A stretch of DNA of 64,000 nt, from NCBI RefSeq assembly GCF_023544465.1, contig NZ_JALPVL010000002.1:372001-436000 (forward strand), written 5' to 3'. Position 1 is the stretch's first letter. Each line of letters opens with the position of its first letter. Below the pieces are notes generated by a model that saw only the letters and a list, made by a program, of their open reading frames with translations, was not told where the DNA came from and made no database searches. The stretch comes from Paractinoplanes maris (lineage in GTDB: Bacteria; Actinomycetota; Actinomycetes; Mycobacteriales; Micromonosporaceae). The position numbers and the translations under genes were made by a program. Below are positions 36,006-44,596 of this stretch, in pieces.

Positions 36006-36557
36006 ATGCGATCAGAGATCCTCGCCCACCTGCACGAGGCGGTGGAAGCCGCCGCCCGCAAGGCCGCTGAGGCCGAGGCGGCCGGCGCCGTCGCCCGCAG
36101 TCTGCTGGACCAGTTGGACGCGGCCGTGGGAGCTGCCGTCCGTACCCTCCCGCCCGACACGTCGGTTCGGGAGGTACGCCGCTACGTCGACGAACGTGGA
36201 CGCAAGATGGTAGAGATCGAAGTCGACTTTCCCGACGATCTCGCCGCGTACCTCGACGAAATGCCCGACCGGAACGCGTTCATAGAGGACGCGTTGCGAC
36301 GTGCGATGAATACGACGACGCTCGGCCGCCATGCCTACTATCAGCGCTTGAGCGTCGCCGCAGCGCGGTTCGGGCTACGACCCGATGCGGGATCCGACCT
36401 CGAGGGGTGGATGGAGCACTTCCCGGAAGCGCCTGACCAGTTGAGCTTGGAGATCCTGACTGCACACGCCGACTGGGTAAGCCGACGTCCTGTGTCCGGG
36501 TCGGGGACGCCGCGAGCTGACGGCGGCGATACCGCCAGCGCGGCGACAACCGCATGA
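36006..36557 (+). CDS. Hypothetical helical protein, 183 aa
   Basis: Starts at ATG 36006; the frame continues left but without a good start or composition. The N-terminus is an amphipathic Ala/Glu helix (E-A-V-E-A-A-A-R-K-A-A-E-A-E-A). A segment V-E-I-E-V-D-F-P-D-D-L-A-A-Y-L-D-E-M-P-D-R-N-A-F-I-E-D-A-L-R-R-A resembles ribbon-helix-helix/antitoxin-type sequence. The tail is disordered. It lies 35 bp before a divergent-facing integrase remnant. The family is not recognised, and a DNA-binding function is only suggested by the helical pattern. Confidence 0.55.
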   Translation: MRSEILAHLHEAVEAAARKAAEAEAAGAVARSLLDQLDAAVGAAVRTLPPDTSVREVRRYVDERGRKMVEIEVDFPDDLAAYLDEMPDRNAFIEDALRRAMNTTTLGRHAYYQRLSVAAARFGLRPDAGSDLEGWMEHFPEAPDQLSLEILTAHADWVSRRPVSGSGTPRADGGDTASAATTA

Positions 36558-36590
36558 CGTCGCGCGGATGAGCCTGGATTAGGCCACGTT

Positions 36591-37330
36591 TCACCTCTTG
36601 GCTTTGATGCGTTCGGCGACCGCTCCGACGGCCTCGTGGTGCAGCTCCTTGGCGACGCTCTGGTAGGTGTCGCGGGTCAGAGTGGTGGTGGAGTGGCCGA
36701 GTTGTGGGCAACGGTGTCGGGGTCGAGGATGACGTCGCGGTTGCCGGCTTCGCTCTTGGGCTTCTTATGACAGATACTTCCGCCGCCGTATGTGGCGATC
36801 TGGTTGACGATGCCGATTTCGGCCTTGCGGAGGCGGACTTCGGCGTCGAGCAGGCCGCAGGTTTCGCCGCGGCGGGTGCCGCTATAGGCCATGAGGTGCA
36901 GCATGAGGTGGATATCGGGCGCTTCGGCGGCGGCGTAGTCGAGGAAGTCGGCGAGTAGTTCGTCGGTCCAGACCATGACGGGGCTGGGGACTTCACCGGT
37001 GGCGTGCCAGCGTTCGACGCGTTCGGGCTCCCAGACGATCGGCCGGGATCGCTTGTTGGGGGTCTTCACCAGGGCGGCGGGGTTGGCTACGCCGGCGATG
37101 ATGCCTTCGCGGAGGGCGTCGTTGAACGGCTTGCGCAAAGTGGCCCGGATCCGGGAGCGGGTCGCGTCACCGGTGGGTCGTCTACCGGCGACGCCTTTGC
37201 GAAGAACGTTTCCCGGAACTGGCTGCTACCCGCACGAACGCCGCGTAGCAGCCGGTGGATCCCTTTCACGAACGACTCGCTCGGACTGGGCTTGCGGCCG
37301 CTCAGCGGTAAGGCTTCGCCCTGACCGGCG
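36591..37330 (-). pseudogene. Tyrosine recombinase (phage integrase) remnant
   Basis: Pieces in several frames: a core-binding/SAM-like part (K-P-F-N-D-A-L-R-E-G-I-I-A-G-V-A-N-P-A), the catalytic start Y-S-G-T-R-R-G-E-T-C-G-L with the first Arg, then R-D-V-I-L-D-P-D-T-V. Lastly, after a gap, L-G-H-S-T-T-T-L-T-R-D-T-Y carries the catalytic Tyr, with the end at 36591. The second H-x-x-R region is missing between them. At least two frameshifts and one deletion are needed, so it cannot be active. It is the only recombinase trace in the island and could be what brought it in, or an earlier resident. Confidence 0.82.
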
Positions 37331-37905
37331 GATACGCGGTCCAGGCAGCCGGTCTTCTGGAGCGGCCCAGCGAGGACATCGACCTGTTCACTGGCTGGAA
37401 CAGCCGCGACGAGTTCGGCGCGGCGGTCGCCGCCGTGGTTCAGGCGTACCGCGACGACGGCCTCACGGTCGACCTCGAACGGCGCTATGACACGTTCGCC
37501 CGACTAACAGTGACCGACGGCAGCCACACGTCGAAGGTGGAGCTCGGCGTGGATTGGCGGGCCAACGAACCGATTCTCATGGCCGTGGGACCGGTTCTGC
37601 ATCCCGACGACGCGGTGGCGAACAAGATGAGTGCGCTCTACGGACGGGCGTTCGCGCGCGACTTCGTCGACATCGATGCCGCCCTGCGATCAGGCAGGTA
37701 CACCCACGAAGCCGTTCTAAGACTCGCCGAACGCGCCGATCGCGGCTTCGACCGGCGAATCTTTGCTGACGCTCTCGGACAGGCCGATCTGCTGGACCCG
37801 GACGACTTCGCCCAATACGGCATCACCGGCCAAGCGCTCGACGACGTGCGGAAACGGTTCGCCGCATGGCGTCGCGATCTGCGTGACGAGCCCTCGTCGG
37901 AATAG
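37312..37905 (+). pseudogene. AbiEii-type nucleotidyltransferase, 5'-truncated
   Basis: Coding sequence continues left of any start: G-F-A-L-T-G-G-Y-A-V-Q-A-A-G-L-L-E-R-P-S-E-D-I-D-L-F opens immediately after an in-frame TAA at 37309-37311. The GG(Y) and D-I-D catalytic motifs of minimal nucleotidyltransferases are present, but the usual N-terminal ~20 residues and a start codon are lost at the junction with the integrase remnant. Using GTG 37435 as a start would leave out the catalytic motifs. The remaining 150 aa are conserved-looking. Probably a truncated relative of the intact gene at 41547; no antitoxin lies beside it. Confidence 0.72.
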
Positions 37906-38059
37906 TCGCGCGGCAGAACCCGCGGAGTGGTTCAGGCTCGGAGTACGTCTGCACACCGGCCGAACTGCCATCGGTTCGGAAGGCCCGTCAGGGCCGAGTC
38001 GAAGATCCAGATAGCAAGCGCTCGATAACCTGTCGGAAGACATCGATGGGGGTGAGCCC

Positions 38060-38443
38060 GTGGACGGCGCCGATACTGCTGAGGACTGGCTGGATACTTG
38101 GGCCGGGCAGGTGAACGCCCAAGCGGCGCGCAGTGTCGAGCTGTCGCGGCGGGTGGCGGCGCTGACCGGCACGGCGGAGGGCCGCGACGGCGCGATTCGA
38201 GTCACGGTGGGGTCTGCCGGTCAGATCGAGCGCCTTGAGCTCGACGAGCGCGTACACGATTTGTCTGGCCCCCGCCTTGCCGACGAAATCATGTCGGTCA
38301 TGCGGCGCGCCCAGGCGGCCCTATCCGGCCTGGTCGCCGATCAGGTCCAGGACACCGTCGGCGCAGACACCGAGACGGGACGCGCGGTACTTCACTCGTT
38401 CGAGACCCGATTCCCGACTGTCGAGCGTGAGGAAGACCGGTGA
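38060..38443 (+). CDS. YbaB/EbfC-family protein, type VII secretion associated
   Basis: Protein of 127 aa starting at GTG 38060. A helical N-terminus (W-L-D-T-W-A-G-Q-V-N-A-Q-A-A-R) is followed by the YbaB core strands (I-R-V-T-V-G-S-A-G-Q-I-E-R-L-E-L) and a long C-terminal helix (R-L-A-D-E-I-M-S-V-M-R-R-A-Q-A-A). In Actinobacteria such proteins commonly precede ESX/EspC-like genes and are thought to bind DNA or act as chaperones. Its stop overlaps the next GTG (GTGA), making it the first gene of a four-gene toxin-type cassette. Confidence 0.82.
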   Translation: MDGADTAEDWLDTWAGQVNAQAARSVELSRRVAALTGTAEGRDGAIRVTVGSAGQIERLELDERVHDLSGPRLADEIMSVMRRAQAALSGLVADQVQDTVGADTETGRAVLHSFETRFPTVEREEDR

Positions 38444-38769
38444 GCGCGGGTGTGGAGTTTCCCGCCGAGGCGGTGATTCGCCATGCCAGCGCCGTGAATG
38501 AGGCGTCCGATGACATGCTGCGGGCTCGATCGGCGGCAGGCGAAGTCGCAATGGACGGCCAGGCGTACGGGCAACTCTGCCAATTCCTGCCGGCCCTGCT
38601 CAGCCCTCTGTTCGGCAGCGCCACGGAAGTCATGAGCGACGCGGTGGACGCGCTCAGCGAAACCTCCTCGAAGCTGCAGGCGATCGCGATCGGGATGAAC
38701 GCCGCCGACGCTGGCAGCGCCCGGCAGCTGAACGTAGCCGCGACCCCGCACCTTGATCTTCCGCTGTGA
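38440..38769 (+). CDS. EspC-like type VII secretion target
   Basis: Protein of 109 aa starting at GTG 38440. It is all-helical with a central turn (A-M-D-G-Q-A-Y-G-Q-L-C-Q-F-L), the EspC/ESX-1-associated substrate pattern, and ends with a flexible tail. It is overlapped on both sides (GTGA) by the YbaB and toxin genes. Such small proteins are co-exported with or guide LXG/WXG-type toxins through type VII machinery. No secretion machinery is encoded in the window, so it would rely on a chromosomal ESX system. Confidence 0.8.
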   Translation: MSAGVEFPAEAVIRHASAVNEASDDMLRARSAAGEVAMDGQAYGQLCQFLPALLSPLFGSATEVMSDAVDALSETSSKLQAIAIGMNAADAGSARQLNVAATPHLDLPL

Positions 38770-40031
38770 CCGACAACCCGCTGGTCGCCCAGGCGCACAG
38801 CTCGACCACCTGGTACACCGGCCTCGGGCTGGCCGAGGACGCGGCGCAGATCAGCAGCGGCATCCAGGACGGCAGCTGGGTCGACGGCACCCTGGGCGGC
38901 GTCGGCGGCACCCTGGACCTGCTCGGCACGGTCGTCGACCCGCTCGGCTCGCTGGTGGCCTGGGGTGTCGGCTGGCTGATGGAGCACGTACGGCCGTTGA
39001 AGCAGGGCCTGGACTGGCTGGCCGGGCAGCCCGGCGAGATCGCCGCCCACGCCGCCACATGGCGCAACGTCGCCGCCGCCACAACGGCCACTCAACAGCG
39101 CTATGCCGACACCGTCCGGTCGCACACGGACGGCTGGTCCGGCGCCTCCGGTGACGCCTACCGCAACCACGCCGGCCAGCAGGCCGACGCCCTCGGCGGC
39201 ATCGCCAAGGCGTCCGAGGCGATCTCGTACGCTGTCGAAGGCGCCGGGCTGCTCGTCGGACTGGTCCGCGGCATCGTCCGGGACCTGATCGCCCAGTTCG
39301 TGGCCACCCTCGCCGCCCGCCTGCCCATGTGGTTGGCCGAGGCCGGGCTCACTCTCGGCATCGGTGCCCCGGTGGTCATCGGTCAGGTAGCCGCACTGGT
39401 CGCCAAATGGGTCAACCGCATCCAAGGCTTTATCCGAGCACTGCTCAACAGCCTGCGACGACTCAGCGGCAAGCTCAACGAGTTGACCGGCGTACTGGAT
39501 GGTCTCAAGGCGGCACTTCGTAAGCTCAGCCGTTCCGATCCGACGGCGACCACGCCCGATACGACGTCCGCCGTGCGACAGACCGGTGGGGAACTACGGC
39601 GTCCGCGCGGTGACATCGACTTCGAGGATGAATGGGCAGACCGGGCCTATGACTCGTTCCGGGCCAGTGACGACGAACTCTCGGCGGTCGCCGCGACCGC
39701 GCGAGAATACGGCTTCACCGCGGAAGACATCACCACGATCAAAAACCACGTCTTCCGCGATGAGCACCTGCTCGATCTGTACGGCGACAGCACCGTGGCA
39801 CGTTTCGACGCCAACCCCCGCATGGCCGAGGCATGGCAACGGCTCGCCGGCGGCAACCCGCACCCGGCCGACATCGACCTGTTGCGGCACGAGCGATTCG
39901 AATCGAATTACATGGCCAGCACCGGAGACCCAAGCTACGGACGCGCGCACACCGCCACCAACGACGCAGGCTTTACGTGGGACCCTGAAGCCGCAGCGCG
40001 CGACGGTGTCGGCTATCAACGAAAGGACTGA
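38766..40031 (+). CDS. WXG/LXG-type polymorphic toxin
   Basis: Protein of 421 aa starting at GTG 38766. Residues 1-130 are the helical WXG-like export part (S-S-T-T-W-Y-T-G, D-G-W-S-G-A-S-G-D-A-Y). Residues about 140-230 contain hydrophobic helices (L-L-V-G-L-V-R-G-I-V, L-G-I-G-A-P-V-V-I-G). A linker precedes a C-terminal domain (about 290-421) with H-E-R-F-E-S-N-Y-M, then R-A-H-T-A-T-N-D-A-G-F-T-W. I recognise this His/Glu-rich end from other bacterial toxin tips but cannot assign an activity. It is followed by a small candidate immunity gene. Confidence 0.78.
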   Translation: MTDNPLVAQAHSSTTWYTGLGLAEDAAQISSGIQDGSWVDGTLGGVGGTLDLLGTVVDPLGSLVAWGVGWLMEHVRPLKQGLDWLAGQPGEIAAHAATWRNVAAATTATQQRYADTVRSHTDGWSGASGDAYRNHAGQQADALGGIAKASEAISYAVEGAGLLVGLVRGIVRDLIAQFVATLAARLPMWLAEAGLTLGIGAPVVIGQVAALVAKWVNRIQGFIRALLNSLRRLSGKLNELTGVLDGLKAALRKLSRSDPTATTPDTTSAVRQTGGELRRPRGDIDFEDEWADRAYDSFRASDDELSAVAATAREYGFTAEDITTIKNHVFRDEHLLDLYGDSTVARFDANPRMAEAWQRLAGGNPHPADIDLLRHERFESNYMASTGDPSYGRAHTATNDAGFTWDPEAAARDGVGYQRKD

Positions 40032-40049
40032 CGTGCTCGGTGACCGGCG

Positions 40050-40352
40050 ATGACCGCCTCTATCGGGATTTGGGCGCAGGGCGACCCGAGCGGTGAGTCG
40101 GTGCTCTACCGGTGGGAAGCCGACCAACAGACCGGCTACGTGACCTTCGAGGTACCGACCCGGCGATTCCGACCGGCCGACGACAGCGGCCAGCCGATTG
40201 GGGACCTGTCGTTTGATCCCGCTGTGGGCGAGCCGTCAGGCACCGCCGCGGGTGTGAACCAACGGCTGTTCAACCAGGTGGTCGTAGCGATCATGCGCGC
40301 CTACCGGCGGGCCGGGACGGCTCCGGCCACCGCCCACGCGTATTACTACTGA
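40050..40352 (+). CDS. Probable immunity protein for the type VII toxin
   Basis: Protein of 100 aa starting at ATG 40050, 18 bp after the toxin stop. Beta-rich start (G-I-W-A-Q-G-D-P-S-G-E-S-V-L-Y-R-W, Y-V-T-F-E-V-P) and one helix (N-Q-V-V-V-A-I-M-R-A-Y). Soluble, no motif. Its position as the last gene of the cassette and its small size are the evidence for immunity. I do not recognise a family. Confidence 0.6.
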   Translation: MTASIGIWAQGDPSGESVLYRWEADQQTGYVTFEVPTRRFRPADDSGQPIGDLSFDPAVGEPSGTAAGVNQRLFNQVVVAIMRAYRRAGTAPATAHAYYY

Positions 40353-40443
40353 CGCCCACGTAGCGAGTCGTTCGTGCGGGAACGAACAGCATCTGGGCGA
40401 CAACGAAAGACACGCTGGCCACCCCGCCCGGACGGCGGCAGGA

Positions 40444-40953
40444 TCAGGAGTCCGAGCGCTGGACGAGTTGCAGGAACGCTTCGAGCTCACGGTCCGGCCG
40501 GACATGGCGGCGGTAGAGCGGACTGCACGGCGTCTCCGCCAGCTTCAGGCCCAACTCGGCCAGGCTTCTGCCAGGGTCGGAGTGTCGGTAAACGTCGGCG
40601 AGGTAGGCGAACTCGTTCATGACGCCGACGACGCTGCGGTTCGCGGTGGGACCGAACCGGCAGTCCCGCATCTGCCTCAATTCGCCCTCGATGACGGCCG
40701 CCGGCGCCTGGTGAGCGGCCAGAGCAGCGGCGATCTCCGGTCCGATACGGGCCGGCACGGTGGCCCCCGGCGCCAGCGACATCAGCACCGGCAACAGGGT
40801 CTCCTCGTTGACCAGCAGGATCAACTGCTGGGGCCGCCACGGCAGCAGGTTTGCGTACCACTCGCCGAGCAGGGTGGTCGACGATTCACCGTCATACGGC
40901 GTCGCCGACCCGAGCCGCTGGCGTAGCTTCTTGGTCGCCCGGACGATCAACAC
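40444..40953 (-). CDS. DUF6933-domain protein
   Basis: Protein of 169 aa starting at GTG 40953. The opening L-I-V-R-A-T-K-K-L, then S-T-T-L-L-G-E-W-Y-A-N and L-L-V-N-E-E-T-L-L-P-V-L-M-x-L-A-P are characteristic of DUF6933 proteins. The rest has N-E-F-A-Y-L-A-D and a helical end. Function is unknown in the family; proteins like it occur near mobile elements and toxin genes. It is convergent with the toxin cassette on the left. Confidence 0.75.
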   Translation of the reverse strand: MLIVRATKKLRQRLGSATPYDGESSTTLLGEWYANLLPWRPQQLILLVNEETLLPVLMSLAPGATVPARIGPEIAAALAAHQAPAAVIEGELRQMRDCRFGPTANRSVVGVMNEFAYLADVYRHSDPGRSLAELGLKLAETPCSPLYRRHVRPDRELEAFLQLVQRSDS

Positions 40954-41019
40954 GAGACCAATCCTGCTCGACGGTTGTCGACCGCACTGGCTGGGCTGGT
41001 CTTTTCAGGGGGTAAGCAG

Positions 41020-41415
41020 ATGGCAGCGGTCGATGGCGCGGCGCGCGATTCGCGTTATGCGGACCAGCGGCACTACGTCGTGCCGACGAACCTCGCCGAT
41101 CTGCATGGCCCGGCCGGTGGTCAGGTGACGCTCGATCGGTCATTGGATTGGTCGGGCCACAGCACTTACGACCTGGACGATCCAGGCGACCTTCAAGTGA
41201 TGTATCAAACGGTGTTGAATCAGGCGGCCACCACTGATGACCTCAGTCGCTGGCTCAATGCCGACATCCTGCGCCGAGTATGGCCGCTTCTATGGCTCCC
41301 TGCCCGAATGCGAGCGCTTTGGCAGGCCCGTTTCCCGGAACTGCCCGACCCGGTGACCCGAGAGTTAACATCCAGGACAAAGCGGCGTGGCCGCACCAGG
41401 TCCTGCAGGTTCTGA
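41020..41415 (+). CDS. Hypothetical protein, 131 aa
   Basis: Starts at ATG 41020 with a CAGGGGG purine stretch upstream. Contains Y-A-D-Q-R-H-Y-V-V-P, L-D-R-S-L-D-W-S-G-H-S-T-Y-D-L-D-D-P and W-P-L-L-W-L-P-A-R-M-R-A-L-W, which recur in a conserved actinobacterial family I recall only as hypothetical and which often precedes genes of AbiE type. The last ~15 residues (basic, R-T-K-R-R-G-R) look out of character, so a frameshift near 41370 may have changed the C-terminus. It is convergent with the AbiEii gene. Confidence 0.6.
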   Translation: MAAVDGAARDSRYADQRHYVVPTNLADLHGPAGGQVTLDRSLDWSGHSTYDLDDPGDLQVMYQTVLNQAATTDDLSRWLNADILRRVWPLLWLPARMRALWQARFPELPDPVTRELTSRTKRRGRTRSCRF

Positions 41416-41546
41416 CCGCGATCAAGAAGTTGGAGGAGCGTCGTGAGCGTCGCGGCAGAAGACGACGTGCGTGTGCCGGAGCAGTTGGCCGAGTTCGTGT
41501 CCTGGACGGTGATCTGTCGTGCCAGCCCGCGATCTGGGCGGTGGGG

Positions 41547-42464
41547 TCACTCTGGGCTCCAGACCCGCGCCGACGGATCCCAGACACCGGTCGCTGTTGC
41601 GTCCAGGATGGGGTCGAAGATCTGGCGCGCGAGGCTCACGGCGGTGTCGTAGTCCGGGACGATGCCGGGTGCTTCGGCCGCGACCTTCGGGTAACGCCTT
41701 GCCCAGCCTTCGTCCGGCACGATGAATTGGTCGGGAAGTTCAACCTTGCGAATCGCCGCGTTGATGACAACCGCGGTGCGTAGCCGGTCGGCGCTGAAGG
41801 TTTGCGTGCTGGCGATGATCGCGATGTCGACGAGGTCCTTAACTCGGCTGCTGCTCGCCGACTGTCCGTCCCGGACGTAGGTGCCGATCGTCGCGCAGAG
41901 CTTGTCGGCCAGGTGGTCTGGGATCGGAAAGACGCGATAGTGCGGCCGGACGAGGCCGTCAATGGAGAGCGGCGTCAGCGGTGCGACGACATCCGGTGTG
42001 CCGGTCATGGCGGTGCCCACTACGACGTCGATGTGGAAGCCGGCAAAGGACGTCGGGCCGAGTCGTGCGTTGACGTGCACACGGGCCCCTTTGGCCTCCT
42101 CCTGGAGGGGAGCAATCCGGGTGACGTCGAACGCGAAGTGATCGCCGATGTCGGCACGGAGTGCAGCACGCAGAGCGTCAACGGCGTCATCGACGGCGGC
42201 TTCGGTAGCGTTGAAGAAGACGTCGACATCCTTGCTGTGCCGAGCCGTGGCGAGCCGGGCTAATAGCGCCCCCGCGCCCTTCAGGACCCACCGGTCGGCG
42301 TCATTGGAGCTGAACAGCCGGGCGAGTGCCCGGTCGTAGGCGAACTGTCGCTGGAGTTCAGCGAGTGGGTAGCGCCGGTCGGTACGCGCGATCTGGCCGA
42401 AACGTTCCTTGAGTGCCGTCCTGAACGCCGAAGGTGTCTGATATCGAAACGCGGGCTCGGTCAT
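41547..42464 (-). CDS. AbiEii-type nucleotidyltransferase toxin
   Basis: Protein of 305 aa starting at ATG 42464, which overlaps the antitoxin stop (ATGA). Minimal nucleotidyltransferase motifs are intact: W-V-L-K-G-A-G-A-L (K62-G63) and H-S-K-D-V-D-V-F (D79, D81), then a later K-D-L-V-D-I-A-I-I. AbiEii adds nucleotides to tRNA acceptor ends (type IV toxin-antitoxin/abortive infection family). It is paired with the AbiEi gene immediately upstream, so the system is complete. Different from the truncated copy at 37312. Confidence 0.88.
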   Translation of the reverse strand: MTEPAFRYQTPSAFRTALKERFGQIARTDRRYPLAELQRQFAYDRALARLFSSNDADRWVLKGAGALLARLATARHSKDVDVFFNATEAAVDDAVDALRAALRADIGDHFAFDVTRIAPLQEEAKGARVHVNARLGPTSFAGFHIDVVVGTAMTGTPDVVAPLTPLSIDGLVRPHYRVFPIPDHLADKLCATIGTYVRDGQSASSSRVKDLVDIAIIASTQTFSADRLRTAVVINAAIRKVELPDQFIVPDEGWARRYPKVAAEAPGIVPDYDTAVSLARQIFDPILDATATGVWDPSARVWSPE

Positions 42465-43111
42465 CGGCGCGCCCCCTTGCCGGTAAGTGCCTGAACGAAC
42501 TCGCCTGGGTCGGTGTGGCCATAGGCGACCGTGTAGGGCCCGACGATCGAGGTGAGCGCCTCATCGCGCAGCAGGCCCAGCGCGAGAGCATCCTGCACGA
42601 CCTGAGCCACAGCGGACTCGTCCTCGCCGTCGGCAAGCAGATCATCAATGATCGCCGGTACGGTGCGTGCCGGAAGCCCGCCCCAGATCTCCCAGCTGTC
42701 CGGGGCAATCTGTGACCGGACGCGCAGCTTGATGTCGTCGCGTCGTGGTCGCAGTCGGGTGGTGGCGTAGAACTCGTGCTCGTACGGAATCAGGCCGCCG
42801 AGCCCGCGTAGGTGTGCAGCACTGCGGTGGCTGATGACAAGGTTCGGGGCGGCGGTGCGTTCGTGCCACGATTTCGCGCCGCCGAGTTGCAGCCACGCCG
42901 CGCGTAGCGGGTCGAGGTCAGGGTCTTCGGGCGCGCCTGTCAGCCGATACACCCGCATGGCCTGATCGACGACGGCCAGCGTGCCGTCATCGACCAGGCG
43001 GTTCAGATCTTGGCGGGACACCCCGAGTCGACGGGCTTGCCCTGCGGTGAGCATGCCCCACTGCTCGCTGGCCACGGGGCTGATCGCGGCTATGGCAGTG
43101 CGTCTCGACAT
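42461..43111 (-). CDS. AbiEi-type antitoxin/transcriptional regulator
   Basis: Protein of 216 aa from ATG 43111. The N-terminal winged-helix segment G-M-L-T-A-G-Q-A-R-R-L-G-V-S-R-Q-D-L-N-R-L-V-D-D-G-T-L is typical of AbiEi antitoxins. The C-terminal domain has I-S-H-R-S-A-A-H-L-R-G-L and later V-P-A-I-I-D-D-L-L-A-D-G-E-D. It represses its own operon and neutralises AbiEii by lowering its effect, not by direct binding, in the known family. Located just left of repeat copy B, which lies in its promoter region. Confidence 0.88.
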   Translation of the reverse strand: MSRRTAIAAISPVASEQWGMLTAGQARRLGVSRQDLNRLVDDGTLAVVDQAMRVYRLTGAPEDPDLDPLRAAWLQLGGAKSWHERTAAPNLVISHRSAAHLRGLGGLIPYEHEFYATTRLRPRRDDIKLRVRSQIAPDSWEIWGGLPARTVPAIIDDLLADGEDESAVAQVVQDALALGLLRDEALTSIVGPYTVAYGHTDPGEFVQALTGKGARR

Positions 43112-43124
43112 GGAGCGATCGTAT

Positions 43125-43350
43125 CAATAGTGCGACGAACGCTCCAGCAAGCGCCAGGTCAGCCTGACGAATCCGAAGGAAGAGTCGCGGCCCGCCGCGA
43201 TGCGGGGGACGTTGCGTAGGCCACTGCCGTAGTAGCGATAGCCACGCGCCGGGCACCTCGCGCGCGAGGTGCCCGGCAACGCTGCCGCAGGAGGCGCACC
43301 CCGCGGTATCGGTGGCACGAACGATCGCGCGAACATCAAGTCGACCGCTG
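43125..43350. repeat. Dispersed repeat, copy B
   Basis: It shares with copy C (47619-47810) the left end GTGCGACGAACGCTCCAG, the centre GCCACGCGCCGGGCACCTCG and GCAGGAGGCGCACCCCGCGG, and the right part CGCGCGAACATC-AGTCGAC. Copy B carries about 50 extra bases between left end and centre. The centre includes a perfect CGGGCACCTCGCGCGCGAGGTGCCCG palindrome-like core (43249-43274). It sits between the AbiEi start and the SEC-C gene. Confidence 0.65.
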
Positions 43351-43393
43351 AAGGTATTCCCAGCTCGGAAGGCGTGCGAGCCCATCGAGAGCG

Positions 43394-44440
43394 TCAGTTG
43401 CGGGCTGGTGCTCCGCAACATTTCTTGTACTTACGTCCCGAATCGCACCAGCACGCCTCGTTACGCTCGGGCGGCCAGAGCCGTACCCGATCGGGCCGCG
43501 CCGTGGTGCACCATTCGCCATAGTCCCGGCGGGTCGACGGGGCGGCCGGATCGCGTTGCTGCGCCCTCGCATACGCCTCGTAGTCCGCAAGGCCGCCGGA
43601 GACCAGGCGAACCCGAGTCGCGCCTGACTGTTCATACGATTGGGCCTCGCGCTGGATCCGCCCGGCGTACGTCTCGTAATCGCCTCCATAGACAGTCGTC
43701 GATTCCGGCCAGCGGGAGCGGACCGCGCTGAAGTCCTCTCGAATCCACCGCAGGACGATCCCGTCGAACGCTCCCTCCGCAAGGGCTGCGTCGGCCCCAC
43801 TGCCCGGCGGTAAAGGACCTAGCGTCTCGCGAATCGTCGCTGCGAGCTCCGCAAACGACGAGTCGGCCTCCGCGCGCGCTTCGCGATCCTCCTCGTCGAG
43901 CTCCACGCCCAGCTTCTCCCGCAGGTAGGAGCGGCTGATGAGCAGCGCGTGCCGACGCTCCTCCACCTCGGGGTCGTCGCCGGCTTCGACCGCCCGCTCC
44001 AGTCCGGCCTGGCACCATCCGAGGGCCAGGTGGTCTTGCCCGGCGTCGGACAGCATCTCCGTCATGTCATCGAAAACTCGCACGGTTCCCAGGCCGCTGG
44101 GCTGGTCGTCCAGTTCCGCCCGGAGGGCACGCTGGACCTCGTCCGCTTCCTGATCACGGTGCAGCGCGTAGAGCTGCTCCGCGACGCCGACCTGAGCGTC
44201 CCTGCCGACCTCACCGCCGAACCCCGCGGCCCGGCGGAACAGTTCCAGCGCCCGATCAAGGTTGCCGCTGCTGCGGGCAATCGACCACCCGGCATCCACC
44301 AGCGCCCGCGGCGCGTCGGGATCACCCGCGTGATCGGTGGCCCACTGCTCATAGTCGGCCGCGGACGGCTCAAGCCGCAGATCGGCGAGGAAAACCTCGT
44401 ACGCGGTACGGGCGATATGAGGTTCCGAAGAGCTACTCAC
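43394..44440 (-). CDS. SEC-C-motif protein
   Basis: Protein of 348 aa starting at GTG 44440. The C-terminus is a perfect zinc-binding SEC-C motif: R-N-E-A-C-W-C-D-S-G-R-K-Y-K-K-C-C. The N-terminal ~200 residues are TPR-like helices (A-R-A-L-V-D-A-G-W-S-I-A-R, A-L-E-L-F-R-R-A-A-G). The last quarter before the motif is alpha/beta. SEC-C proteins are adaptors that bind partners such as SecB or nucleic-acid enzymes. Its location between AbiE and the TOTE-type helicase suggests it belongs to the defence island. Confidence 0.85.
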   Translation of the reverse strand: MSSSSEPHIARTAYEVFLADLRLEPSAADYEQWATDHAGDPDAPRALVDAGWSIARSSGNLDRALELFRRAAGFGGEVGRDAQVGVAEQLYALHRDQEADEVQRALRAELDDQPSGLGTVRVFDDMTEMLSDAGQDHLALGWCQAGLERAVEAGDDPEVEERRHALLISRSYLREKLGVELDEEDREARAEADSSFAELAATIRETLGPLPPGSGADAALAEGAFDGIVLRWIREDFSAVRSRWPESTTVYGGDYETYAGRIQREAQSYEQSGATRVRLVSGGLADYEAYARAQQRDPAAPSTRRDYGEWCTTARPDRVRLWPPERNEACWCDSGRKYKKCCGAPARN

Positions 44441-44596
44441 GCCAAAAACCTACCGGGCGGCTCGGGCGCAGCCAGTTGGTGGGTGGACTGGGCAACCAGT
44501 TGCTTCGGGGCCGTCGACTGGTGGGGAACGGACGTCGAGGACACCTGCTCGGCGGGACGGGTCGTGGAGGTCGATGACCATCTCGCCGGCGAGTTT

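Noticed and set aside
41443..41652. Small plus-strand frame (69 aa) after the 131-aa gene
   Set aside because: The first 20 codons look plausible but the rest is antisense to AbiEii. No support for a full gene.
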